Numbered from the stretch's first letter, positions 27,398 to 37,123 are shown. The stretch is 42,143 bases of DNA from Candidatus Poseidoniales archaeon (GCA_003602605.1 QQRW01000007.1:1-42143); one strand, 5' to 3'. Notes: generated by a model not told the origin, from the sequence alone. Translations and numbers: made by a program.

Positions 27398-28693
27398 TTA
27401 TTCTGCGACGCAAACCAAGAGCATTTCATCACCGGGCTGTTGGGCCAAGAAGGCGCTTCTCCGACCGTGTCGGCGAGAAAGTTGGCGATCAATCGCACCC
27501 TGAACTTTCGGTTGGATTTCTGGCGGTAGAGGGACACGAATGGTCATTTTACCGATGTCATGCTCCAAAAAGAGTTCAACCAATTGATCAACGGTATCGA
27601 TGCCAAGTTCCAGTCGAGCAAGGGCGACAACCCTGCCGGTTGCTTGAACAAGCATTCGGTCCATTGGGTTATCAAGACGCAATTGATGAGCATGATGGAT
27701 TTGTGGGCGGCGGCCTTCAACAACCCCCCAAGTGAATGTTTCCGACTTAGAAACAGTTGATAACCACGCTTCAGCAAGACCGCTTTCGACCAAAGCAGCA
27801 TCCAAAATACTGACGCGTTCACCTCGACGAGGCGGTTGGCGGGTTGGCTTTGGCAACCCGTCCCCAGCACTGAGAAGGCGCCCTCCTGAGATGACATGCG
27901 CTTCCTCGGTTATTGAGGGGGGGATCCGTACAAAGCGACGGGCGACCCCTTTCGTTGCTGCGTCTCCAAGCCACAGAGCTAGCCTGTCAACCCTTCCTCT
28001 TCCGCGCGATGTCCAAACCCATGTCCGAGGAATATCTTGCCAAACCGCATCAACCAGCGATTCCACCTCAAGCCGTTGCTCATGGGTGAGACGAGGAGAT
28101 AGGTCGAGCAACATCGCTGGCCCGTGCACCCCTGCAGACAGGTACGGTGCCCACCCCGTGAACACTTCGTCAAGCCGAGGAGCCATTTCGTCAAGACCGT
28201 GTGTTCTGCTGTTTCGAGGTCGCGCAGGGTCAAGATGAAGCATGGCGATTTTTGGAAAGGCGTCAAGTGAGAAATGGTCTGCAAGAGCTGCACAAGTAAC
28301 CGCCCCGTCACGGCCATCCCCGGCAAAAATCCGAGTTTGGAGCATCCGCTCAGCACCCACTTCATTACGGTGGATTGCAATCGATTGGAGATTCACGGCA
28401 CTGGCTTGTGCCCGTAGTGGATCCAACTCAACGCCGATTCCGGGCCGTTGTAAGATTGCCATATGCGCTCCCAGTTGTATTCCGCTGCCGCAAGCACAGT
28501 CGAGAATGTATCCCTCGGGTAGGTGGAGTTCCGTGAGTAATTTTGAGCGGGCAAGGGCGACTTGCCAAGGTGTTGCGAGAGGTTTGCCCTCACTGGCATG
28601 ATAAAATACCAACTTTCGGGCCGCTGTTGAATCAGGTGCGAATTCAGTTAGGCCCTCTGTATCGGTCGTTGCTGGATTGAAGATTCTGACCAT
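27398..28693 (-). CDS. Class I SAM-dependent methyltransferase (THUMP-like)
   Basis: 431 aa; LPEGYILDCACGSGIQLGAHMAILQRPGIGVELDPLRAQASAVN, LHLDPARPRNSRTHGLDEMAPRL. Confidence 0.75.
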   Translation of the reverse strand: MVRIFNPATTDTEGLTEFAPDSTAARKLVFYHASEGKPLATPWQVALARSKLLTELHLPEGYILDCACGSGIQLGAHMAILQRPGIGVELDPLRAQASAVNLQSIAIHRNEVGAERMLQTRIFAGDGRDGAVTCAALADHFSLDAFPKIAMLHLDPARPRNSRTHGLDEMAPRLDEVFTGWAPYLSAGVHGPAMLLDLSPRLTHEQRLEVESLVDAVWQDIPRTWVWTSRGRGRVDRLALWLGDAATKGVARRFVRIPPSITEEAHVISGGRLLSAGDGLPKPTRQPPRRGERVSILDAALVESGLAEAWLSTVSKSETFTWGVVEGRRPQIHHAHQLRLDNPMDRMLVQATGRVVALARLELGIDTVDQLVELFLEHDIGKMTIRVPLPPEIQPKVQGAIDRQLSRRHGRRSAFLAQQPGDEMLLVCVAE

Positions 28694-28702
28694 ACTTCCG
28701 CC

Positions 28703-29302
28703 TCATTGCCCTGCAACATCGCTTCGAGTCATTATGCTTTCAAAATGAATGCCTGCTTGAGCAAAAGCTTCCTTAGCTCCTTCCTCACGGTCAACAATAC
28801 TGATAACTGCTGTCACCTTACAATTAGTGTCGTTTTGAATTCGTTCTACGGCTTTAATTGCAGAACCGCCGGTAGTGGTAACGTCTTCGACGATGACAAT
28901 TTCTCCACCACCTTCAAGCGAAGAACCTTCAATGCCTGGTGGATTGTTGGTCTTTCGACCTCCCCGCCCCTTCGCCTCTTTTCGGACCATAAACCCGAGA
29001 CGGGGGGAGTCGGTCGGAGAGGTCGCCACGGCAATGGCAGTAAGTGGGACTGCTCCAAGCTCAAGTCCTCCGACAAAATCGGCACCCATAGCGTCCATTC
29101 GTAGATTGAACAACGCGCCGAGTAAATGAGTCGATTCCGGATGCATCATAACGGGTTTTGTATCGAAAAACCAACGTGATTGTCGTCCACTAGCAAGCGT
29201 GAACGCATCGTCTGAACCTCCGTCGATAAAGGCCAATTCACGCACCAATTCAACAAGACGGGGCCAATTTGGGTGTTCGCGGACACTCGGATGAACGGAC
29301 AT
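28703..29302 (-). CDS. pyrE: Orotate phosphoribosyltransferase
   Basis: DAFTLASGRQSRWFFDTKPVMMHPE, EIVIVEDVTTTGGSAIKAVERI (PRPP-binding motif). Confidence 0.92.
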   Translation of the reverse strand: MSVHPSVREHPNWPRLVELVRELAFIDGGSDDAFTLASGRQSRWFFDTKPVMMHPESTHLLGALFNLRMDAMGADFVGGLELGAVPLTAIAVATSPTDSPRLGFMVRKEAKGRGGRKTNNPPGIEGSSLEGGGEIVIVEDVTTTGGSAIKAVERIQNDTNCKVTAVISIVDREEGAKEAFAQAGIHFESIMTRSDVAGQ

Positions 29303-29410
29303 TGTTCATTGCTCCTGCCCCGAATCAATGAACTTTGTCGCCGATAACGCATCCATACAAATGGAGCGAGGCACTCATAAACGGTCGCCTCTAAGACATC
29401 AAGGAGTCAC

Positions 29411-32400
29411 ATGTCTACATCGAGTGGTACGGGTCAAAAAAGGGGACATAACCCCCTTATAGGCTTGGATATCGCCCGACTGGAAGCAGAAATGGAGCGC
29501 TATCACAATTGGCTAGATGAGCATGCAGACGAGGCTTATATCGTTGCGGAACAAGCACGAAAACTCGGCTATGACCACAAAGAATTTGTCGAAATCCCGA
29601 GAGCTGCAGACTTGGCTGGCCGGACTGAAAAATTGTTAATCGAATACCTCGAAGGTTACGAGGTCGCTGACGATATCCGCAAACTTCTGGCCGAGCACGA
29701 TCGTGAAACCACATCTATTATGATGGCTCAAAGCGTTGCGCGTGGATTTAGAGAACAAGGGTATGACCTCATCACAGCAATCGATGTTGGACTTCGCGTC
29801 GGGCTTGCAGTCTTGACTGAAGCCGTTCTCGTTGCGCCGCTCGAAGGAATCAGTGAAGTTCGTCTGTTGAACAACGTCGATGGTTCTCAATTCGTATCCG
29901 TTCACTTCGCAGGACCTATTCGTGCAGCAGGTGGAACAGCTCAAGCACTCGCTGTTTTGATTGCTGACATGATACGTAGGGAGTTGAATATAGGCCACTA
30001 CCAACCGACTGACCCCGAAGTCGAACGGGTGAAAGAAGAATTTGGATTGTACCGTGGAAACCTGCAATATCGTCCATCTCCGGCTGAAATTGAAGAAATC
30101 GTTCGGGCGTGTCCAATCATGATCAACGGTGAATCGACAGAGCGCATCGAATGCGCCGGGTATGGACGCGTACGCAACATCGATGAAGCAAGAATTCGGG
30201 GCGGAGTATTGCTTGTCATCGGCGAAGGCATGTGCCTGAAAGCGCCGAAAATCCAAAAACACACCGAGCGACTCAACGTTCCGGGATGGGACTTTATTTC
30301 GAAGTTCGCATCAAAAGGAAAAACAGATGAAAATAAAGACGGTGGACTGAAATTCAAGTCTCGGAAGGTCCCCACAATCTCGAAGTTCATGCGCGATATT
30401 ATTGCTGGCAGACCTGTCTTTGGGGCACCTCTGCAGCCGGGTGGTTTTCGACTAAGATACGGTCGAGCAAGGCCCTCAGGTTTAGCTGCAGCCTCAACAA
30501 ATACTGCATCGATGCTTGCCATGGATGATTTCATTACCATTGGGACACAAATGAAAATTGAACGCCCAGGAAAAGCATGTGCTATCACCCCCTCCGACGA
30601 TACAGACGGGCCGTGGGTTGTACTCAACGATGGAAGATTCTTGCGTTTGGATGATGCCAAGAGCTATGCAGCAATCAGTTCGAAAGTGGGTTCGGTGTGG
30701 GACAACGGAGAATTGGTACTCGGCTACGGCGAATTCATGGAGAACAACAAGAAATTAGTTCCGGCAGGCTATACCAACGACTGGTGGGCAAGTGACTTGG
30801 TTGAGGAATTGAATTCCTCAGATGCACTCGACGAGTTCTCAAAACTCACTGCCATACCTCGCTCTCAATTTCCGATAGGTGTGCCCGGCATTCACCCAGA
30901 AGATGCTGAAGACCCGAATGCTCAATTTCATGTTCGGAGAAAGTGGCATGTCTTCTTAGCTGCTTGTTCTCTTAACTGGAGTCAAGTCAAAAATGTTTCA
31001 AAACGTTTCAAAACCGCGATTCCCAACCCTCACAATCCTTGGTTCCTCGACCTCCCCATCGAATGGATGCCGGCGGTTTTGAACCTCATAGAAGAAGCTG
31101 AAATTGAGACTTTTGGCACATCGAATACTGAGACGAACCCTCCTGAAGAAAACCTCACCGCATATCCCGCCAATGAAGACAGGCAACTGCGAATCCGTAA
31201 CGGAGTTCAGAACTGGTCAGCTAAATCGATGGAAATTCTTCGTCCTGAATCGTTTGAAAACATGAGTGATTACGAAATACCTGGGCCTAAATGTGCCCCC
31301 GTCGCACCTATTTTTACGGAAGAAGTCCCGGAAATTTGGGCGTATATACAGCATGGTATGGCGAAAGCAACAGCGATGATTCTCGGTTTGCGTCACCATC
31401 ACGATGGTGACGATTTGGTCATTACCGCCGGCTGGCCTGCAATGCTGGAAGCGTTTGGGTTCAGCGACGAAGGTCCAAAGCCGCTCCGAATCGTCGATGC
31501 TAAATCGAGATTTGAACAACGTATCGAACAACTTCGTGAATGTCACAAAACCCTAACTGAAGAACGGAAGAGGTTGTCGGAATTACGACAAGCAAGAGCA
31601 ACGGTCCGTATTGCTGCTGAAACCGACGCCAGGCAGCGTGGGCTTGGTATTACGGAAACCGATGAAGTTGGGCAGGCGGCTGCCTCAAAAGTCGAAGATT
31701 CTGGGCCTGCTGACCCCAAAAAATACCTCGCAGCACAAATACATGAAGACGACCATGCTGTTGATGGTATTATGTTGCAAATTCGAAAGATTTCCGACCT
31801 GCGATGGGTTCACGCCGCACCGGTTCGTGTTGGGTGCCGTATGGGTCGCCCGGAGAAAGCAGCTCCACGTATTATGAATCCAATGACGCACGCTCTTTTC
31901 CCAATCGATCTAAACGGTGGCAATCAGCGACTTCTAGCGAATGCTGCTGAAAAACAAAGCATCCGCGTCCAAATGGGCCGTAGATCATGCAAGAAATGTG
32001 GAAAGGAGTCCCCATTCATCCTTTGTCACCATAGACTCGTAGACGAGGATGGAATGGAGCGCGTCGGAGAGACCTGCGGCGGAAGGACGGTGATGCGTGA
32101 AAACGAAAACACGAAGCGTAGACGCAGAGGTGAGATTCAAACGGTCCGTTTGGACACAATGATTGAGGATGCCCGAATCCGATTGGGAATCGACAGAATC
32201 CCCCGGCAAGTCAAGTGCATGAAGAAAATCGCAAGTCGAGACCAAACACCTGAAGCAATCGAAAAAGGCTTGCTGCGGGCCAAATATCAACTCCCTGTAT
32301 TTCGCGATGGTACCGTCCGATTCGACATGAGTGATGTCCCTGTGACTCATTTCACACCACGCGAAATCGATGTTTCGTGGCAAGCACTTCATTCGCTCGG

Positions 32401-33532
32401 CTATACTCACGATTACGAAGGGGAGCCTCTAACCAACGATGAACAGATGCTGGAAATCTTCCCGCAAGATTTCATTGTCAGTAAGAACGCCGGGGAGTTC
32501 TTCGTTCGAACCGCTCAATTCATCGATGAATTACTTGTTCGTTATTACGGGCTTGAGCCATACTACAATGTCAATACCCCCGATGATTTGGTAGGGCACC
32601 TCATCTGTGCACTTGCCCCTCACACCTCAGGTGGCGTACTGAGCAGAATAATTGGTTGGGCAGACTGTTCCGGAGGATATGCACATCCACTGTTCCACGC
32701 CGCTAAAAGACGAAATTGCGATGGGGATGAAGACGCCATCATGCTGCTTATGGACGGCCTCTTGAACTTCAGCAGAGAGATTTTACCTGCCAATCGCGGT
32801 GGGCTCATGGATGCTCCACTGGTTCTCACCACGCGCCTCAACCCTACAGAGGTGGACAAAGAAGCATTGAATGTTGACTCGGGATGGTTTTACAGTCGGG
32901 ATTTCTATGAAACCACGCTTTCACAGCCGCATCCCAAAGAATGTGCAGAACGGATGGATTTTGTTGAAAGAAGATTGGGCTCGATTGCAGCTGTCCGCGG
33001 CTATGGTTACACTCACGATTGTCATGCATTGGACCAAGGACCCGCACTTTCCGCCTACAAGACCCTCGATACTATGATTGACAAAATGAACGGTCAACTC
33101 GATCTCGGACATCGATTACGAGGAGTCGATGTGAGGACGGTTGCCTCAAGTGTTGTACGCTCTCACTTCCTACCAGATTTGCGAGGGAACCTAAACGCCT
33201 ATGCCCGTCAGAAAATTCGTTGCCTCAAATGCGCCCATTCGTATCGCCGAATGCCGGTAGCGGGCGCATGTATCCAGCCAAAAAAGGAAACAGGGCGTGG
33301 GTTATCAAGCGTTGGTGTGGCGAAATCAGAGGGGGGATTGTGTGGTGGAAATCTCGCTCTTACCGTCTCTGAAGGTGCTGTAAGAAAATACATCAAAGTT
33401 ACAAAGCACGTTATGGCAACGTACGGAGTAGATACATACACCAAACAAAATGTGGAGTGGTTGGCAGACAGTGCGGACTCGTTATTCAACAACGACCGTG
33501 CGAAGCAACTTTCCCTCGCTGATTTCCTGTGA
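29411..33532 (+). CDS. polC: DNA polymerase II (PolD) large subunit DP2
   Basis: 1373 aa; archaeal DP2 motifs including HFAGPIRAAGGTAQALAVLIADMIRRELNIG, PTISKFMRDIIAGRPVFG, and the catalytic region AAKRRNCDGDEDAIMLLMDGLLNFSREILPANRGG. Confidence 0.96.
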   Translation: MSTSSGTGQKRGHNPLIGLDIARLEAEMERYHNWLDEHADEAYIVAEQARKLGYDHKEFVEIPRAADLAGRTEKLLIEYLEGYEVADDIRKLLAEHDRETTSIMMAQSVARGFREQGYDLITAIDVGLRVGLAVLTEAVLVAPLEGISEVRLLNNVDGSQFVSVHFAGPIRAAGGTAQALAVLIADMIRRELNIGHYQPTDPEVERVKEEFGLYRGNLQYRPSPAEIEEIVRACPIMINGESTERIECAGYGRVRNIDEARIRGGVLLVIGEGMCLKAPKIQKHTERLNVPGWDFISKFASKGKTDENKDGGLKFKSRKVPTISKFMRDIIAGRPVFGAPLQPGGFRLRYGRARPSGLAAASTNTASMLAMDDFITIGTQMKIERPGKACAITPSDDTDGPWVVLNDGRFLRLDDAKSYAAISSKVGSVWDNGELVLGYGEFMENNKKLVPAGYTNDWWASDLVEELNSSDALDEFSKLTAIPRSQFPIGVPGIHPEDAEDPNAQFHVRRKWHVFLAACSLNWSQVKNVSKRFKTAIPNPHNPWFLDLPIEWMPAVLNLIEEAEIETFGTSNTETNPPEENLTAYPANEDRQLRIRNGVQNWSAKSMEILRPESFENMSDYEIPGPKCAPVAPIFTEEVPEIWAYIQHGMAKATAMILGLRHHHDGDDLVITAGWPAMLEAFGFSDEGPKPLRIVDAKSRFEQRIEQLRECHKTLTEERKRLSELRQARATVRIAAETDARQRGLGITETDEVGQAAASKVEDSGPADPKKYLAAQIHEDDHAVDGIMLQIRKISDLRWVHAAPVRVGCRMGRPEKAAPRIMNPMTHALFPIDLNGGNQRLLANAAEKQSIRVQMGRRSCKKCGKESPFILCHHRLVDEDGMERVGETCGGRTVMRENENTKRRRRGEIQTVRLDTMIEDARIRLGIDRIPRQVKCMKKIASRDQTPEAIEKGLLRAKYQLPVFRDGTVRFDMSDVPVTHFTPREIDVSWQALHSLGYTHDYEGEPLTNDEQMLEIFPQDFIVSKNAGEFFVRTAQFIDELLVRYYGLEPYYNVNTPDDLVGHLICALAPHTSGGVLSRIIGWADCSGGYAHPLFHAAKRRNCDGDEDAIMLLMDGLLNFSREILPANRGGLMDAPLVLTTRLNPTEVDKEALNVDSGWFYSRDFYETTLSQPHPKECAERMDFVERRLGSIAAVRGYGYTHDCHALDQGPALSAYKTLDTMIDKMNGQLDLGHRLRGVDVRTVASSVVRSHFLPDLRGNLNAYARQKIRCLKCAHSYRRMPVAGACIQPKKETGRGLSSVGVAKSEGGLCGGNLALTVSEGAVRKYIKVTKHVMATYGVDTYTKQNVEWLADSADSLFNNDRAKQLSLADFL

Positions 33533-34188
33533 TTACTCTCGCCGACTACGGCTACGCGACCGGAATTGACTTTTTATCAAATGAGGGTCTCATCACTGTT
33601 GAGGGGAATCTAATGGATGAAGCGACACTTGTGTTGTATGTTATTCTCTACGTGCTTCTGCCTTTGTGGGGGCTTGCCAGCATGCTTGACTGGTGGTGCC
33701 ATAAAAAAACATCAATCGAAACAACATCCGGCCTCCACGAAGCAAATATTCACTGCTTAATGGGATTCCAAATTGCGATTCCATTGGTGCTTTCACTGGT
33801 CTTTGAAGTAAATGTTCTCGTTTTACTGCTGTGTCTTACCGCACTCATTGCTCACGAATTTATTGCCCACTACGATGTACACTACACAACCGACAAGCGA
33901 GAAATCAGCATCTGGGAGGTTCATGCACACAACTATTTGGCTACATTACCCTTCTTTTTATTCCTCATGATTATTGTTCGAAAATGGGAGGTTTTCATCG
34001 ATCTTATCACGCTTGAATGGTCCGGGGGATTCAGTCTTGAATGGCGAAAGGAGCCGCTCGGCGCTACGGGCAACTATGCTGCGATATACATCTTCACAAT
34101 GTCCATTCTTGTTGTATTGCCGTATTTCCAGGAATGGTGGCGTTGTTGGTCGTATCAACGTTCACAAAACAAAGGGGTTAGAGAATGA
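33529..34188 (+). CDS. Polytopic membrane protein with conserved His/Glu pattern, unknown function
   Basis: 219 aa (GTG at 33529 overlapping the polC stop; ATG at 33613 with upstream GAGGGG is an alternative). LDWWCHKKTSIETTSGLHEANIHCLM...LIAHEFIAHYDVHYTTDKREISIWEVHAHNYL. Confidence 0.75.
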   Translation: MITLADYGYATGIDFLSNEGLITVEGNLMDEATLVLYVILYVLLPLWGLASMLDWWCHKKTSIETTSGLHEANIHCLMGFQIAIPLVLSLVFEVNVLVLLLCLTALIAHEFIAHYDVHYTTDKREISIWEVHAHNYLATLPFFLFLMIIVRKWEVFIDLITLEWSGGFSLEWRKEPLGATGNYAAIYIFTMSILVVLPYFQEWWRCWSYQRSQNKGVRE

Positions 34189-35321
34189 GCGTTTACATTA
34201 CCAGCACTGGGAGATTTTTGCCTGGACCTGCCATACATGTTGAAGACGTCGAGAAAGTACTTGGTGCCGTTCACGGAAAACCTTCATCGTTACGCGTTCA
34301 AATCCAAAAAGCCAACAAGATTCAGACCCGCCATTACGCAATTGATGAAAATCAGCAAACGACGCACAGCAACACAGAAATGGCGACAAGGGCTGCTGAG
34401 GAATGCCTTGACAGAGCGTTCGTGGGAAGAGAAAAAGTCGGCATGCTTGCTGTCGCTTCAACGCAGGGCGACTTGCCTGCGCCAGGTATGGCGAGCATGG
34501 TTCAAGCCGAACTCGATTTACCCGAGATTGAGATTTTGACAACACATGGAATCTGCTCCTCTTCCATTATGGCCCTCAAGGCAGCTTGGAACAGTATGCG
34601 ACTCGAAGAGCACGATGCCGCCTTAGTATTATCAAGCGAACTGGCCAGTCGGTTGCTCAAAAAACAACGCTATGAAGCAGCCACGACATCGACATTTGCC
34701 GCGAAACGCATTGACTTCAGTACTGAATTCCTGCGCTGGATGCTGTCTGATGGAGCAGGTGCTTTACTGCTGCAAAACAAGCCAGCACCAAAGGGCCTTA
34801 GCTTGAGAATTGATTGGATTCGAGGTTTTTCTCACGCACATGCATTGCCAACCTGCATGAGTGTTGGCTCAGCCGGTAGGCCAGAAGACGCCCGTACTTG
34901 GCAGGATTATGACACCTATGCAGAAGCCGAGCAAGATGGGGCACTCCTCCTACGCCAAGATGTGCGATTGCTCGATAACCTAATGCGAATGGGGGTTGAT
35001 GGATACTTGCGACTTGTCGAAGAAGGAGTGAGTAAACCGAGTGATGTTGACCACTTCCTTTGTCATTATTCCAGCCACCACTTTCGAAATAAAATTCTTG
35101 AAATGTTGAACAAAGCTGGAGTCGGAATCCCTGAAGAAAAATGGTGGACAAATCTCTACACCCGGGGGAATACCGGCTGTGCTTCACTGTTCATCATGTT
35201 GGATGAGTTTTTACGAACCGAAGAATTATCGGTTAAAGAGGGGGACAGAGTGCTTTGCTTTGTCCCTGAGAGTGGGCGGTTTAATACAACATACGTGCAT
35301 TTAACAGTGGTGAGCCAATGA
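34185..35321 (+). CDS. 3-oxoacyl-ACP synthase III-like (KAS III / thiolase-fold) enzyme
   Basis: 378 aa; nucleophile motif THGICSSSIMAL (Cys124, codon 34554-34556), LCHYSSHHFRNKI (His), RGNTGCASLFIML (Asn). ATGA overlap with the upstream gene. Confidence 0.85.
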   Translation: MSVYITSTGRFLPGPAIHVEDVEKVLGAVHGKPSSLRVQIQKANKIQTRHYAIDENQQTTHSNTEMATRAAEECLDRAFVGREKVGMLAVASTQGDLPAPGMASMVQAELDLPEIEILTTHGICSSSIMALKAAWNSMRLEEHDAALVLSSELASRLLKKQRYEAATTSTFAAKRIDFSTEFLRWMLSDGAGALLLQNKPAPKGLSLRIDWIRGFSHAHALPTCMSVGSAGRPEDARTWQDYDTYAEAEQDGALLLRQDVRLLDNLMRMGVDGYLRLVEEGVSKPSDVDHFLCHYSSHHFRNKILEMLNKAGVGIPEEKWWTNLYTRGNTGCASLFIMLDEFLRTEELSVKEGDRVLCFVPESGRFNTTYVHLTVVSQ

Positions 35322-36067
35322 AAAACGGAGAAATTGCAATTGAGGGTGGTTCAAACACTTCTGCTGAAGAAGGCGTTCCCGAAGGTATTGTCTTGAACGA
35401 ACATGCCCAAGTGTGCCTCCAACAGTTACTCCGGGTTTGGCTCGGATTCGAACGAGACCTGTCCAAGGTCCCGCTTCTTCGTCGAATTGACCTTGGCACC
35501 TACACCGCTGAAGATCATCAGGTATTCCTGCGTAATATTCGTCAGCAAGTCATCGAAGGTTCCCGCTGGATCACGAGAACTGCAAGCAGTTTTGATCGAG
35601 ATCATGCAGAAATACGGTCGACCATCATCAGCCACGCTGTTGACGAGCATCGGGATTACGAAATGCTTGAGAAAGACTACGTCGCATCCGGAGGAGAACT
35701 CAACGATATTCTCTCGATGGAGAGGAACATCGGTTCCGAAGCTTTGCATGGATTCCTTATGCACCAATCCTCCCAGCCAAATCCAATCGATTTGCTCGGG
35801 GCGATGTGGATTATTGAAGGGTTGGGTGAGAAAATGGCAACTTCTTGGTCAGAACGCATTCAAGAATTAACCGGACTTGGCGAAGATTCAACGCGCTTTA
35901 TGGCCTACCACGGACACAACGACAGTGAACACATGGAACGCTTTTACGCAACTCTTGACAGTGTTTGTGTGAATGATGTTGCCGTTAACCGCATTGTGAA
36001 GACGGCGAAAGTTGTCGCACGTCTCTATCGATTACAACTGGAGGAAATGGAACATGATCTCAAGTGA
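35318..36067 (+). CDS. Haem-oxygenase-like diiron protein (iron-containing redox enzyme family)
   Basis: 249 aa; SHAVDEHRDYEMLEKDYVASGG, GAMWIIEGLGEKMA and FMAYHGHNDSEHMERFY match the H..DE..H / EGLG / HG..D..H metal-ligand layout of this family. ATGA overlap with the KAS III gene. Confidence 0.8.
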   Translation: MKNGEIAIEGGSNTSAEEGVPEGIVLNEHAQVCLQQLLRVWLGFERDLSKVPLLRRIDLGTYTAEDHQVFLRNIRQQVIEGSRWITRTASSFDRDHAEIRSTIISHAVDEHRDYEMLEKDYVASGGELNDILSMERNIGSEALHGFLMHQSSQPNPIDLLGAMWIIEGLGEKMATSWSERIQELTGLGEDSTRFMAYHGHNDSEHMERFYATLDSVCVNDVAVNRIVKTAKVVARLYRLQLEEMEHDLK

Positions 36068-36974
36068 AGCAACCCTTTCTCGTAAAGAAAGAAAAGCGCA
36101 ACGCAGGCTTGAGAAAGCGCTGAAAAAGAATCATGGTCGCATGCCTGCATCCCTCAGCGATGCATTGAGTGGTGATGACAGTTTACCGCTCGATTCTGCA
36201 GCCAAAGAATTCTGGCTCAAAGATTTACAGAATCCGCTGCGAGTCGTTGTACTCCCAACTCTAAAAATCCTGTTGAGTGCTACGCTGCACATCACTTACT
36301 ACCTCAAACGACTTTCTCCAATACAGTGGAGAGCACACCGTTTCTTACAGTGGCAGATTTGCTTTTTCATGAAATATTTTGTCCGCCCAGAAGCAAACAT
36401 TTTGATTCTTCGACACTTTCAGACGGAAAGCAATCTGCTGAACTTTGTCATCGATAACTCGGGAAAGGAAGGCGTCGACTCTGTGGACATCTATCCGAAA
36501 GAAATTCAGGATCTCATGGTTCAGACATTTGTCCATCACGACCAGGGCATCCTCATGACCATGCGCGATCTTGGGAAAATGGACGGAGAACATTGGCCTG
36601 TTGCCGAAAAGGACTTGTCATGGAAAAACTGGAAACCAATTCGAGTCGATTATTCTCCAGCAAAGAAAAAGTGGACGCAATTTTTGGACTTTGAAACAGC
36701 ACACGAGCTTTTCAAAACAACGTTCTGTTTTTGGCTCACAGCGAAGGAATACGAAGCTGCAATCAACTCGTTCCAGTTTGACCATTCTGTCGGTTTGAGG
36801 ATAGATGAAATTATTGGTGCTGCAAACTTCGCTGACCTCGCATACAACCGATTCCCAATGATTTTAGTCGGCCCGACCGGTCTTTCGTATCGGTTCTTAA
36901 TGCACGGATTCTTCGTTGAACACGCACATGCGCACCTTGAACGAATGCGTGCTGGAATGGGCCTTGAAAATTAA
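36054..36974 (+). CDS. Conserved-looking His-rich protein of unknown family, fourth gene of the KAS III/diiron run
   Basis: 306 aa from ATG at 36054 (GGAGG nine nt upstream), overlapping the previous gene by 14 nt. Motifs RPEANILILRHFQTESNLLNFV, TFVHHDQGILM, FFVEHAHAHLERMR. Confidence 0.75.
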   Translation: MISSEATLSRKERKAQRRLEKALKKNHGRMPASLSDALSGDDSLPLDSAAKEFWLKDLQNPLRVVVLPTLKILLSATLHITYYLKRLSPIQWRAHRFLQWQICFFMKYFVRPEANILILRHFQTESNLLNFVIDNSGKEGVDSVDIYPKEIQDLMVQTFVHHDQGILMTMRDLGKMDGEHWPVAEKDLSWKNWKPIRVDYSPAKKKWTQFLDFETAHELFKTTFCFWLTAKEYEAAINSFQFDHSVGLRIDEIIGAANFADLAYNRFPMILVGPTGLSYRFLMHGFFVEHAHAHLERMRAGMGLEN

Positions 36975-36991
36975 TCAGGCCGGGTTGCAAG

Positions 36992-37117
36992 TCACTTACG
37001 GTGATGGATGGAAACTGTGCCACAGACCTTGCACCAGACTTTGGTTCCGTCTTTACGAGGTGTTGCTCCAGCAACATCAATTTTTACGCCGCAAACGCAG
37101 GTAACGGTGTTCTCCAT
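36992..37117 (-). CDS. 41-aa zinc-ribbon-like mini-protein
   Basis: MENTVTCVCGVKIDVAGATPRKDGTKVWCKVCGTVSIHHRK; CxCG...CxxCG, GGTGA Shine-Dalgarno upstream. Absent from the ORF track because of its size. Confidence 0.7.
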   Translation of the reverse strand: MENTVTCVCGVKIDVAGATPRKDGTKVWCKVCGTVSIHHRK

Positions 37118-37123
37118 GATTCA

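Noticed and set aside
27732-28238. 168-aa plus-strand ORF antisense to the THUMP-like methyltransferase
   Set aside because: Arg/Ser/Pro-rich shadow frame over a gene with recognisable methyltransferase motifs.
29636-30660. Long minus-strand ORFs (208 and 220 aa) inside polC
   Set aside because: Antisense to highly conserved PolD DP2 motifs; no recognisable domains.
32700-32780. Possible intein insertion at the polC NCDGDED catalytic motif
   Set aside because: The motif AAKRRNCDGDEDAIMLLMDG is uninterrupted and no intein splice or endonuclease blocks were seen.
35441-35456. CTCGGATTCGAACGAG resembles a tRNA T-arm on the minus strand
   Set aside because: It lies inside the diiron-protein coding sequence (WLGFERDL) and no acceptor, D or anticodon arms could be found around it.
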